A stretch of 64,000 nt of DNA, from assembly GCF_013426205.1 (NCBI RefSeq), contig NC_089425.1:930001-994000 (forward strand). The letters run 5' to 3'. This document shows positions 29,049-42,410 of the stretch, piece after piece. The translations under genes were made by a program, and so were the position numbers. Below the pieces are notes generated by a model. It made no database searches. It was not told the origin of the DNA and was given only the letters and a program-made list of their open reading frames with translations. The stretch is from Metarhizium brunneum. Its lineage: Eukaryota; Ascomycota; Sordariomycetes; Hypocreales; Clavicipitaceae. Each line of letters opens with the position of its first letter. Position 1 is the first letter of the stretch.

Positions 29049-31980
29049 ATGGCATCCAGCTCTGATGAGGGCGAAATCATTGAGGAGGGATATGGGGATT
29101 TGAAGGCAACTTCACTTGCACGCCATTCAGGAAACGGTATTGACCGCCAAGACAGACCCCGAAGTAGACAATCGTCTCCAGATCACGAAGGTGCTTCCAA
29201 AAACAGCGGCTCCACCCGCCGAAGCCGCTCGCCTCGCGGATACAAACGCATTCGCGACGATGGAGACCAGTACACCCGAGGACGTGACCGAGAATCCAGG
29301 CATGTCCGCGCTCGCTTCGATGATTCCATTAGAGGTGATTATCGCAGATCACGCATCTCTTACGACGATCTAGATCGACCGAGCGCAACATCAGGCCACC
29401 ACTACGACCGGCGCTATGATGGTGAAAGGGATCGCGAACGGGACCGCGACCGGGATCGCGGTCGTGGCCGGTTTTCCGACAGAGCGGGTCGTTCTCGGAG
29501 TCGATCGCCCCATGCATCACAACGATTGGGTAGGTCGGATAACAGAAGTTTTGCACAAGAGCGCCGGAATTACGATCGTGACTCGACCGAGACTTTGCAC
29601 TATGGCGATGACCGACGTTCTCGAGCTGACAGAGAGCTGCCTCAGCGGGTTGCAGTAAAGGAGCACTCACCTGCCTATAACAGTGTCGTTGAAGAGCGCA
29701 CGAAGCCGCCAAAGGGTATTATAAAACCCAGCAGCACGTTTGCCGAGCCTGATGACTACGAAGAGCCGGAACCGATAGACGAGGACGCTGAAATCGAGCG
29801 TCGCCGGCGGCGTCGAGAGGAACTGTTGGCGAAATCTAGCTCGGCCACTCCTCTTCTTCTACATGCTGTCGGTGCCTCTGCAGACAAGAACGCTCGAGGA
29901 GCCTCCCCTGCATCCTCACAGCCGGACACGCCGCAAATATCATCATTCGAGGGCGAAACCCCTCGTACACCTCGATCCGGTACGTGCCTAATTAGAACGA
30001 ATTTCTGGCCGCCAAATACTAACTCATCAGACTTCGCATCCCCTCATTCGCCCGAGCTATCACCTGATGGAATCAATTTACTCAGCGACAAGGACCTCAT
30101 GAACACTCACAGCAATGCGAAGGCGGATGACCAGGATGGACCTTCAGCAGCCGATTACGACCCGACAGCTGACATGAAAGAAGACGAGCGTCGAGACGAG
30201 CTCAGACATGGTCACACAGTCCTACACGGTGAGAGCGTAACTGAAACAATTGAAACGAAAAATGACAACGCCAAGGATGATGCCGCCAGCTCATTGGAAA
30301 ATGCCGAAGACGATGACTTTGACATGTTTGCTGACGACATTGACGTTGACAACTATGCCAGCAAGCAGACCAAGGCCGCTGCTGCCACGGCTGGTGCAGA
30401 TGGCCCAGCCCAAGCATCGCAAGCCGACGACAAAGGTGGTATTCTGGAAGGCGACGATAAAGACGGATATTACAAGATAAGAATCGGTGAGATTCTTGAT
30501 GGTCGATATCAAATCCAGGCAACTCTCGGCAGAGGCATGTTTTCTGGTGTTGCTCGCGCAGTTGACGTCACAACCAAACAGGTCGTCGCTATCAAGATGA
30601 TGAGAAATAATGATGCGCTACGAAAGGGCGGATACACCGAGATTGCCATCTTGCAGAAACTTAATGATGCAGACCCAGAGAAACGAAAACACATTGTCAA
30701 GTTCGAGCGGCACTTTGACTACCGCGGGCACTTGTGTATGGCATTCGAGAACCTGAGTATGAATCTGCGTGAGGTTCTGCGCAAGTTTGGCAACAATGTT
30801 GGCATCAACCTGGGGGCGACAAGAACTTACGCCTATCAAATATTCGTTGCTCTGGCCCATATGCGAAAATGCAGCATCATCCATGCCGATATCAAACCAG
30901 ACAACATTCTAGTCAACGAACAGCGCAATGTCCTCAAAATCTGTGACTTGGGCACTGCAATTGATAAGTCTGATGCCGCGACAGCACACAATCAACTCAC
31001 GCCGTACCTGGTCAGCCGGTTTTATCGGGCGCCAGAGATTATCCTAGGCATGCCCTACGATTACGGAGTTGACATGTGGTCTATCGGATGTACTCTGTAT
31101 GAGATGTATACGGGCAAAATCTTATTCACGGGCGACAGCAATAATCAGATGCTCAAGGCCATCATGGAGATACGCGGCCGCTTCACACCAAAGCTGTTTC
31201 GTCGGGGGCAGCTTGCGGCGGCACATTTCGATGAGCAGGGTCAGTTTGTGAGTGTCGAACGTGACAAGGTCTTGGGAAAGGTATGTTTTTCACAGATTCC
31301 TACTGTTTACGCCCGCGTCTTCTCTTTCCTCGTTTCATCGATCGGTTCTGGCATGTAGTCGGGAACACATTTACACCCACACATCACACAATATCTTACT
31401 CCTTGATTCTTCCCCTTTTCGTGCCCCCATCTAGTGGAGAGGGATTGGTTGGCAACAGTCGCCCTGTGTAAGCGCCAGAATCCTTTCTAGATGCACTGCG
31501 TCGCAAGGCAAGCACAGCTCGGATTGGTGCATACTAGCAACGGTTCAAGCCGTCCCTTGGGATGTGGTTTGACTTTGTCAGTGCCAGACAGGATGACACT
31601 CTGTCGGGCGGGTAACAGAGCGCCAGCCTCACGGTCGCATATTGGGCTGCAGACCCGGCAGAATGCACTTGTCCATGACTAAATAGTCTCCGCGACTGGG
31701 GTGGTTTGTTTTACATATTGATGACGGGAATGCTGACATGTGCACTTTGCAGACGGCGGTCAGAACATTGGCCGTGGTGAAGCCAACGCGAGATTTGCGA
31801 ACCCGGCTCAACGCTGCATCGACAGGGATGAACGATGCCGAAGCCAGGCATCTCAACCACTTCATCGACTTGCTGGAGCAATGCCTCGCGCTGAACCCAG
31901 ACAAGAGAATATCTCCAAGTGAGGCGCTGAAGCATCCCTTCTTCGCGTCCAAGACGGCGGCAAGCAACGGAAGGCGGTAA
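29049..31980 (+). CDS. prp4: Spliceosomal protein kinase Prp4 (CMGC family)
   Basis: Three exons, 29049-29979, 30031-31280 and 31753-31980, 802 residues. The first ~250 residues are rich in RS, RD and RE dipeptides, as in SR-type splicing proteins, followed by an acidic linker. The kinase domain starts about residue 467 (ILDGRYQI): glycine loop GRGMFSGV, Lys499 in VAIKMM, catalytic loop HADIKPDN (from residue 595, with Ala where most kinases have Arg, as is typical of Prp4), DLG instead of DFG (Asp616), then YLVSRFYRAPEIILG. The third exon supplies VRTLAVVKPTRDLRTRL and the final helices ending KHPFF. Prp4 phosphorylates Prp6/Prp31 and activates the tri-snRNP in the nucleus. Intron 1 is 51 nt, a multiple of three and free of stops, so it could be retained. 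Intron 2 is 472 nt, far longer than any other here. Confidence 0.93.
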
Positions 31981-32433
31981 GATTACGGGTGATTTTGTCG
32001 CTGGCGGCGTTTCGGTGTGGCAATGCAAGGATGTAAATTAAGAGGCTTCACAAGAAGCGCATACCGACGGGAGGGCAGCGTGTCAGAGGAGGAGGAGGAG
32101 GAGGAGGGACGAGGCAGTTCGAGGGCAAACAGCATAGAAGTTTCTTTGTAGGCGACGGCGCAAGAGTCTTGGGGGTAACCGTCACAAGATGGTGATCAAG
32201 ACGCAGCCACGACCGGAATAGGTTATCAGCGTTGTACAAGACAAAGAGCCATGTTGCACGGCATGAGCAGTGGCCCTGGTCTTGTCCAATGAGTGTTGAT
32301 TGTGCACGAGTGCTTGTGATGATATGTATGCACGTACAGAGGACGGAGTACATTACCGGCTTTTTTTTTTTTTAATTTTTTTAAATAATGAGGCCATTCT
32401 GTCGCACAAACCTCCCACCCCTACCTCTCTCCC

Positions 32434-32475
32434 CTTGATGCTTGATGCTTGATACTTGATGCTTGGTGCTTGGTG
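32434..32475. repeat. Tandem heptamer (CTTGRTG)x6
   Basis: Six uninterrupted 7-bp units, two CTTGATG, one CTTGATA, one CTTGATG and two CTTGGTG, in the non-coding region 0.45 kb after prp4. Confidence 0.8.
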
Positions 32476-35400
32476 CCACCCCGCACTGTTTTATGCGGTC
32501 TCTGTGCCAGGTGCGCCCAAAAGCGTCGAAACACATGGCCCTTTGTACGGGGCACGCAACGCGGCGCAGCCACGTCGTCGGACGTGAATTGTTTCTTGCG
32601 AGGGGGGGGGAGGACGCGAATCAGTTTGACCCTCTGTGCGGGCGCACAACACGTCGCAGCGGCCGGGCTTTAATCTATTGCCCTTTGCGCTTTGTTTCGA
32701 AAGCACATCTCGTGATGGGTGCTGACTCGCGCCGCATCCCTTCCTGTTGCTGGAACTACCCTACACTTGTTTGTATAAGTCGAGTCACTACTATACGGCG
32801 CTATGCAGAAACGAAATGTCGTGATTTTAATATTTGATCCTGGCGGTATGCTTCAGTGATGATTGGGCGGGTAGGAAGAGTGGGCCACACCGGTTTAGCA
32901 TTTTTTTTTTATATTGATCATGCAAGTTTCCTTTTTTTTAATCTTTTAAAAGGGCCTGTTTTGCTCGAGGTCAAGATCGTGGGCATGAATATTCTACTTG
33001 GCAGGGAGGGTTGGGTGATGTGCATGAATGTGGAGGCGAGTGGGCGGACAGTGAGGCTGATGGAGTGGTTTCGGTAGGCGCCGCGGAATGATTTGACTTT
33101 TGGATGGGCGATGTGCAGCTGGAAAAGCCAAAGCCTGGTTTGGGGCGAATTGACATCTGGATGCTTTGCTTGTGGTGGTGGTGAGTCGCCAGCCGTCCTG
33201 TGACGATGGGGTGGCAGATGGATAACCGGCCTCCGCGCTAAAGCAGGTTTCTGGTCTTGTTCAGATTGGGACGCCCGGCTGTGTTGTACACGCTGGGAGG
33301 AGCTGATCGGCAGATGTAGAGGGTGGTGCGACGTTTTTGACACTGTTGGCTGCTGCGCGGATGGATGACGACAATGATGTCAGGCCAGGGAGGTGGGAAG
33401 CAACTATTCGCAAGTCACCGACTGTCTGGCTTGTGTGTGTTGAAACGGCCCTTGTGCACCATGCAATCGGGTTGATCGAGATGATGGTTCGATGACCATC
33501 TCTTGAGGGGCACGGCATCAAGTCGAGTATCGAGTTGAGATTCTTCCCCCCCCGATGTGGTCTGATCTTCACCCGTTGTGGCCAGTTGCCGTCCTTTTCT
33601 AGACCTCTTCCCCGATCAAAACGCCTCCGGTTCGATGCAGAGGATCGAGATACGGCCTAGTTGGTGGAAAGAGTTGACTCCATGTCCGCATCGTGGAGGG
33701 CAACTTTGTCCAGTCCCAATGGGTGTGCGCCACCGGCTGACCACCGACGACGTTTGCCACGCACACGGCAGCCTTTCCAACAAGGCGCGCTGCTTAGCTA
33801 AACTCTCTGGTGTGGTTGGATCTGGAGGCGTCGATGCTAAGCATTTCTAGCGGCAGCGGATTCGACCCTGCCCATGTTCCATTGTTCAGAGATGCACGGC
33901 CCTTTCGACCTGAAATGTCTGGTTGATGTCATGGCTCAACCGCCATAGTTTGGGGCGGGATCGGCTACCTCTCTTGTTTGCTGGGAACCGGGGTTGTCCC
34001 ACATGACGATATTTTCGAGGCACGGACATTGGTGGTCCATTGGGGGCCAGTTGGTTCCTCTGACACGAGGAAATTGCATAGTAGTATGACGATTTGGGGG
34101 GGGGGGTCGATGAGTCAAAACTGCTGGGGCCATTCTTCATCCTTTAGGATTTCTCTTCCGTCTTTTTGGGCCAGATATGTTCCCGCTCGGACTCGTGTGT
34201 CGCCGTCAACAAAGGGAAAACAAGAAAAAAAAAACTTAAACAAAGGACGCATCTTGAATGGTCGAGTGGCCGCTACAATCGTGTCATGGGCCATAAACTC
34301 GGCCCCTTCAATAGTTCGCGGGCAAACATCACGCACAGGGCCTCGAGTGGCTCGAGCCCCCCAATGTAAGTTGCCGGCTATCGCTTTTACCAGCATTTGT
34401 TGCCTACGGGGGGCCACCTTGTAATGTAAAAACTCTTGGAAATTATCTGGAAGCGCCCGTCTGTGAGGCCCTTTGACCGGGGGCGGCCGGGGGGGTCGCA
34501 GAGTTGGCCGCATGACGGGAAAGTGTCTGGTCCCCGACAAAAACCACATGTACACATGTATTTCCCATCCTGGCCGGCCACGAAACGTGCCCTTTGAGCC
34601 GGTTTGGCGTCTCTGGCGTGGCGGAGCTTCCCTTCCCATTCCCATGCGAAACAAAGCTGTCTTGGGCTATTCTTGGTATCAGCCCAGTTGCCGGCGACAA
34701 GGGCAGCAGTGTCCTTTTTGCCTCCTTGTATGTCGTTGTACTACTGCTAGTGCCCAGTCCCCGGAATGGAGGGAAGATACCAGATGAAGTCAATGCGCTC
34801 TCATTGTCGTCGGCAGTTAAAGCCCAGTCCGCCATGGAGACTCCTTTTAGCCAGGGTTGGAAGGCCAAATTCTGCGCCTGAGCCCGCCGCCGTACATACG
34901 TAGGCCGATTTGTTGCGTCCCAGGGCCACTCGCCCCCGTCCATCGTTCGTGCCATAGGGACAGGGTTTGTCGAGATAACAATGTGGGAAAAGATATGCGT
35001 GAAATGCCAAGCTTGTAGCGGCGTGCAGCAACCCACGCGACGCTTGAATCGATAACAGCCATAAAACTACCCCGTACAGCGGCCCAGGTTTTTCATTTCC
35101 AGCGGCATTTTCAGCAGAGTCGGTAACTGACCGGCCGCCCATGCCCTGGTTGCCTTTTGTCTGGGCATGGTGTCTCGAAGAGGTGGAACCAATGCAAGGG
35201 ATATATGGAGTACAATGTTCAAATAAACGAATCATGGATCCAGACACGTGCGAAAAAGTACAGCTTTGTACATTTAAAAAAGCAACGACGAATCAGCAGT
35301 GGACAGATTCATCCTTGCTGTCCAATCACGCGCTCTGGCGTCATGGATTTGTTGGTTTCATACAGACAGCGCCAAGTCTGTTTATTCTCCGCACACATGA

Positions 35401-38400
35401 GATTGAGACTCGAGCCAGCGCTTAATGCAAGGGGCGATGGAATGAAGTTTGACTTGGACACGGCTTGTTTTGTGAGAGTCATGCCACACGCCCTGTGCAA
35501 CATAGCCCTCCGCCCCTGGTCCTGGGGAGCTGAGCGCTTAATTCTTTCTTTGAGTACTCCGTACTCCCTAGAACATGTCTGGGGAGCGCTATCTGGCGAT
35601 GCTAGTGCTGCCGGTTCTTGCTGGCCAGGTCTGGTTGAATGCGCCCGACTCCTCCATGTGTTGTCCGGGGTCAGGCCCAAGAGCCCTGGCCCCGAATCAG
35701 CGCATGGCAAATGATAGGGAGTTCGCGGAACCATGGTAATGAAATACATAGTCGTTGACTCTCTAGCGGCACTCACAAGATGTAGCAAGCCACTGCCGAG
35801 TTGACGTGCTGTCTGTTCGCCGTAAGCGGTGCTGCGCTACCAACATCCAACTCCCGGGCATGATTGAAATTGAATCCAACTGCGCATTGACGATTGCTCT
35901 TCCCGAAATATTGAATATCTCGTGGCCCGAGCTTTTTTTCTTCTTTCTTTTACCAAAGTTCCGGGCCCAGACTCTCTCCGTAACTTCACAGCCCAGGTCC
36001 CCGGCAGCGACCAACGCACCCCGAATATTTGCTGTGCAGGCTCATCATTCGGTAGCTGTGATGATTAGATTACACTCACTCTCTGCCCCCTTTTTGATGA
36101 GACATTCATCAGACCATCTTGGGACCAATCCTTCCTCATCACGCGGCAATTGCGGAATGCGCCGTGGTGGTGATGGAGGATGATGATGCTGCAGGGGGGA
36201 TTGATGACGCTGTTTATGACGTTGAGCCACCGGACCTTGTAGAAATTGCGCAGCCTCGCCCTGCCTGCTTGCTAGCAGCCGGACCGCCCTGTCACATCTT
36301 GGGAATGTTTCGAGATGATCAGATCTCTAAACGGACCCTTGTGCGGGTCTTTTGCATCCAATGCAGCCGCCCCAAAAGAAAAGACATGACACACAAAACT
36401 TGCATAACTCGCCGTGTTTTTTGATTGATCGCCGCCTTCTTTTTGTCTTTTTGTCTTCTTTTTCTTTCTGCCGTGAACCCAGCGAGACCCGGTGTGCAGT
36501 ACCAACCTCCCTGCGTGCCACATGTGACATGTGTGCCTTGCGAGGAAGCCTTGACCTCGTTTCTCCTCGCAGGTCAGCCGCTTAGCCAGCATACAGGCTG
36601 GGGCGAGGGTCGTGTACGCCTGTACTTTCCAGTTTGATGTAACAGCCATAGTTGGGCTTGTCTCAGACCCTGAATCTATCGCAGCTTGGTTCCGGCCTCC
36701 CTCGACAACACAAGGACTGGGCTGTTGCGTTGATTGATACGCTTACGGAGTAGACGGCTGGCCGGGCTGACGGAACCTGCGTGTGTGTTTCCCTGGTCGC
36801 AGGGGTCCAACTGTAACTCCGTACGCCTTGTCTATTCTAAGTAAATGTTTTGTAGACTGTTGATGGGGCCTTGCGACACGCGGCGTTGCAATGTAGCGCC
36901 TTGTACGAGATGCCGTATGTAGATTCAGGGAGCATTTCGGCTTCCGAAGTCCGGGCCTAGGTCTCCCTTGCGAAACGCTTGCCGAACGCCTTGGGAACGA
37001 AGACGCTTGTACCAGCTCTACCGCCGCGGTGCATGCCGCCATGTCTATGTATGTATGGGCTCGCGTTGGTTGTAGTATCAAGAAGATCAGAGTAACGCGG
37101 TTGCGAGCCTTGTAATGCCTCGGAATCTCCGCTTGTGCTGGTGGAATCCATCTCTCTTCCTATTACGACGTTGACTGAGGAGCGATGCCATGGCTCCCCC
37201 ACATTGGTGTTTCTGTTGTACCTCTTAGAAACATTTTCAACACACTGGCCCGAGTAGTCAATGACCTACTTGCTGCTGTGTGATCGTCAGTGGACCACTG
37301 CCCACAGCGGGCTGTGATATTGCAATCATCGCATCATAAAAGGTTCATGCGACGTAGGGGTAACCGAGTCGAGCATCTCTACGCTCCGTCTCTGGACCAT
37401 CTCAGAAACTTCAGCAAAAGCATGGTACCCAAAACTCCATCGACTTCAACACACAGGCCAACTAGCATGTGGTTCACTTCATGATGGTCGTTGTCTCTGG
37501 ACATGGCCCGGACCCGATGTGGGTCGTAGCATCTGGCCAGCCACCGGATCGCGGCCGGCCGTCCGGTAGTCCCGGATAGCTGGAATATTGGAGTACAAAC
37601 TCCGTAATAGTGCCTTACGCAATCAGCTGCGCCTTCACAAAGGGAAACCGAAGCGCCACCAACATGACCAGGTCCACCGGTGGCTACCCGACTACCCGGT
37701 GCACCATGTTGTTCCCCTCGGTTTGGAATGTCCGGCTGATCTAGAAAAAGAAAGGACGCATAACAGTCGTGATGCCACCGGTACTCGAGCCCAGTGTGCT
37801 CCGTCACCTAGTTGGTGCCAGTGACGAACCAGATGAAGAGTGAAACTAAGAAACCGGCCAACAGCGAGGCAAAGGGCAGGACGGGAAAGTATCCAACAAT
37901 CCAATACTACCAAGCGCCATGCCACCAAGAGCAGTTCCTTTGCTCAGCCATCCTACTAGCCCGGAGATGGTCCGACGCAGCGACACGGCTCGTTCGATGG
38001 TTCATGACTTGGCGTGACAGGCTGACCCAACCCAGTGGTTTGTTAAGCCAGAAGGCGTCAAACAATCACGCGGTGCCAAAGTTCCGCGGGTGGATGCCAC
38101 ATAGTCCAGACAGCCTGGAGGGAACTAGGCAAGGAGGGCATAGCTGATGGTAGAGCCCGGCGTTTGGGAACTGCCGTGGAGAGTCTAGATTTGAGCAGGA
38201 CGCCGAATTGGCGTGTGGCTTCCGGCCACTATTCCACCGTCATGCTGACACCGAGTTCGTGGGTACGGGAACTAACTCAGCCAGATCTATTTCCTGGGAA
38301 CATGCTCACAAATCAACCAACAGACAGAGTTTGGGCCATCATTCCCACCCTCCCCCCAACTGACGAGTGTTGGGACTGGGCTGGGCGGGCATCCTGCAAC

Positions 38401-41400
38401 CTGCACCATGCACGCTTCGTCCAAGCCATGTTGCCATGCGCAGTGTGACCAACATCGTGGTTGGCTGATCTGGCTTGGCTGTGTGGTTGACAAGGCGCCC
38501 CCTCCAAAGCGCTGCTCTTGTGCAGTTGAGATGCCGGTGCTTGTGAGGTGAGCCAAATCTCAAATATGACTGATCTTGAATATGACCACCGTTTCTGGCG
38601 CCGGGGGAACTAGCCACTGTCCGGCAAATATCGCAGTGGTTGCTACCCGAAGCATCGCCACGGCCCACGCCCTGCGGTCATGTCCTCTTCCTGGTCTTGA
38701 CGGGAAGCTATCGTTCAGATGCAGACGTTGCGACCATTTTACTCCACGGCAGTTATTTGCAAAAGGGATTCCAAAAATTGCCCTTGGATACTCCGTACAT
38801 CAAAGTTGATCAAAGACCATGTAGCATGAAGTCGAGCCCCGCAGACATTCTTGACTCTGGTCGTGTTCTTTTGAAAGCCATTGTTGCTGCTTCATCTTCT
38901 TCTCGGTGCCATGCACTCTCTCTGTATTGTGTCATCTCTTCAATGAATAGTCTCTACACAAACGTGTGATCCGCGGGTCTGGTAGACTAGTGAGCTGTGT
39001 GGCTCGCAAATCTGGTTTTGTGCTTATGGAGTAGTGAGGCACGTTTTTGTTTGACGAGAAGAGCGAAGGCGCAGTTTAATTGAGACATGGCGGAAAGCCA
39101 CGATTTGTGTGCGCCGGCTTTCCAATTGATATAAAACAACGTAAGCCGGCCTCCAAACCTAGTTGCCTGTTCCAATAGTCCATAATACACATCAGCACCT
39201 TCGGTTTTCGGCCGATAGTTGAGCGAAGGGCCAAGCGACGAATTGGCTGTTGTGATGCCGCCAAGACAGACACGTGGGTTGTTTAAAATGGGATGTCAAG
39301 GTCCAGGGGCTTGATGACTTGGACAACCTCCCCCACGTTTCGTGGCTAGGAATCAAACATCTCGGCACCATGCGAGACGAAGCAATTCCAACAGGGCGAG
39401 CTAAAGCGCCTGGTGAATAATCTATGGGTGTCGCTCGCCCGTAGGGGGTGACTTCAAGCCGCCTCGCAATAGTATGACACATGTAATTGTACGCATTGCC
39501 AATATTTGCAGAACTGGGAGATCAGTATCCTATGTACTTGCTTGCTTATTCATCTGTGCGGCGTTGTCTGTGTGTTCTAAACCGCCAGAACAATAGGATC
39601 ATGATGATAGGTAATGGCGCTCTGGGGTCCTCTGTATACTAGTAAACCCTGTACGGAGTACATACGAAGATCCCGTACCATGGCGCATAGCTCTGGCCAT
39701 AATAGCTGCAATCTTTGACATGGACCTGGACCTGGAGTGGAAACTGGGTGATCCGTCCAAGAGGTTAAACGCAAGATCCATGGCCGCGGATCGCACTGTT
39801 GCCTCGTGTGCTATAGAGTACGGAGTACTAGTAGTGGTGAAATTAGAGCTAGGGCTCTCTGTTGATTACTATTGCCGTCGCTCCCCGCGATTAAGAACGA
39901 ATGCTGCAGACAAGGCACTGGCAAAGCGTAACGTCTCGCACGGCCAAGGTCGTCTAATAAGATCATCTATGTATCTCGGCACGGTTGAGATTAGATGAAG
40001 CTCAGCCTCGTACGGCAAGCAAGAGGAGAGGAGACACTGACTGTGCTTCAAAACGGCCACTGCCCAATAAGATTATCGAGACGGGGAGGGATGTCACTCT
40101 CACGACCAGGTCGCCTCAAGACAGGCTGTGCTTGGTCGAACCATGGACGGCACAGACCAGGCGGGTGTTTGATTGATGACGGATGTTAGGGATTCGAGAT
40201 GGGGAGAAGGAACAGTAGATCTGGCGCCATTTACAGTTTGGGACTAGTGCAGAGTCCCGTGATTTAGCGCTGGCTGCGCTGCTCCGTGCCCACTTGCCAC
40301 CTTGCGGCGGGAGCATTGGGAAGGTGCGACACAGCCGTAGACTAGCGACTAGACCGCTCTTCCAATCTCACCTCGTCTTCCGTGCGCTCCGTCCTGTCAA
40401 TTCCAAGTTCCCATCTCCATCCAATCTGCCTTTGCCTTGAAGCACACCCGACGCTGCTCTGCACCTTGACGCTTTGTCAAGCGAGGACACGCTCTAGTAC
40501 ACGCCTGAATCATACCAGACTGTTCATAGGATACTTATGCTGTCCAATATTGTGCCGGGGATTGTACGTCTTAGTATCACATGGTGCACCCAAACCCACG
40601 CACACGCAGCACTAAGTCGTTGCAGCCAGTAATTGATAACGGACAACCATCAACCACGCAAGCCAAGTTGGTGCGAGCTGTGCTGTCTGGTACTTGGTAC
40701 GACAAATTTACCACTCCCACAGCTGCTACGGAGTACATGCGGCTGGAAGCGAAGGGACACGAGCGCAAATCCCTACGCTGCTCACTGCAGTGTGCGAGAT
40801 GGCATGGTTTGGCACTTGACCAGGCCAGGCTCATCAAACGAGGTTTCTTACAAACCGTTACTCTCACTGTTCCGCCATGAAACATGTCTCCTACCTGGAC
40901 AGATAGGCTCCAGCTTGTTGTGTCTCCGGGGTCGATCGTCACCAGTCCCCTAAAATTGAGCATATTTCGGCACTTTCACCCCGGTACTCCGTACACTGGG
41001 TTACAATACGTGTCCTCCGTACAGAGAAATAAGAAGCGACACGCTCCAGGGCACAGACACACTGGCCTTGGCACACCAACCAGGGCCAAAGCTAGTAGTA
41101 GTAGTACTCGTGTTAGGAAGGGAAGATGGAACTACTGCTACAACGGCCGCGAGCTTCTAGCATACGGTTTCCATTCCACAGCTTGTGGACACAGTCTCCA
41201 TGATGGAGCATCAAAAAAGTCAACTCCAAAACCTCGCCAGCATCGCCATGCCCTTGGATGTGACAGGCGACAGGGTACTGACTGCGAGGTGGCATCCATA
41301 CCTGTATCACTCACGCAGAGTGGCCCACTATCAGCAAACGGTTCGACATCAGGACAAGCAGGCAGGACAACAAAAAATATGCAATTTTCTTGACGGGTGA

Positions 41401-42394
41401 CTTGGGTGGCACAGAATCGTGGGTGGGGCCCTCGAGGCAACGTATTGGACGCCTCCGTCACAGAAGACAATGCACTCCGACCTTTGCAGCCCCATGCCTC
41501 AGAGGATGATCAACGCAACCGCCTCACTGTCCGGCGGCGACGGGGCCAAGGCCTCCACCATTATGAATTCTGCCTATTCAATCGCATCCTACTGGCTGGT
41601 GGCGGCGACCCGGGCGAGGCTGCTTGCAGCCATGGGGCCACTAGCGAAGAGGAGGGTGATGTTGAGCTCCCGGGATCCGGCTCTAGTCTCCCAATCAAAC
41701 CACGTATCCTCATGCAAGTCTCTGTTTTGAGCGCCTGTCCGTGCATCACACATACCGGGGCCTTGCCGCTGGAGAGTGCAGGTGATATGCCCAAATTTGA
41801 TGGTATCGACGGGAAGCGCGGCCAGGCCAGGCCTCAATGAAGCAAGGAAAACACTCCGTAATGATATGGTTGGAAGCCACAAAGCCCCCGAGCTGCTGGC
41901 ATCGGACACTGGAAGACGGCGATGGGCAACATCTGATGATCGGTATTGACGCTTACTCGGGCCTTACAAGCCACGGTCGATCATATCGGAAAGCGTTGAG
42001 CGCAGTCTGCCCTATGAGAATATCTTGGGAAATTCGATTCACACTGCAAGCTCCAACAACCTGTGCATATTGTCCGAAACAACAGGCCAGGTCTCTTCTG
42101 GACTCTGTCCGATTAGCGTCTCAATATACAACGGAGCACTATGCAAGTACGTCGAGTCTGTAGGCAACTCGAGATCCTTCAACGCATCCAATTCGCCATA
42201 GCCAGGGTTTACACTGTCCCTATTGGTGGCGTTGTACATACATAGTATGTACATAGTTCTTACGATTCTTGCATTATGGGCCCAGCCACTTAGACGCGTC
42301 AAACGTGGCGATCTCTCCAGTACCGTCTCTTGCATAACTGCCCAGGCTTGAGTTGATTGGACAGTGGTCACATTGTGCAGACAGAAGGCATGCA

Positions 42395-42410
42395 TACTCC
42401 GTACGGAGTA
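42395..42410. repeat. Full palindrome TACTCCGTACGGAGTA
   Basis: One of two complete copies of the palindrome found in the window. Half copies are spread over the two gene deserts. The centre CCGTACGG consists of two everted CGG triplets, the half-site type used by Zn2Cys6 regulators. Confidence 0.7.
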
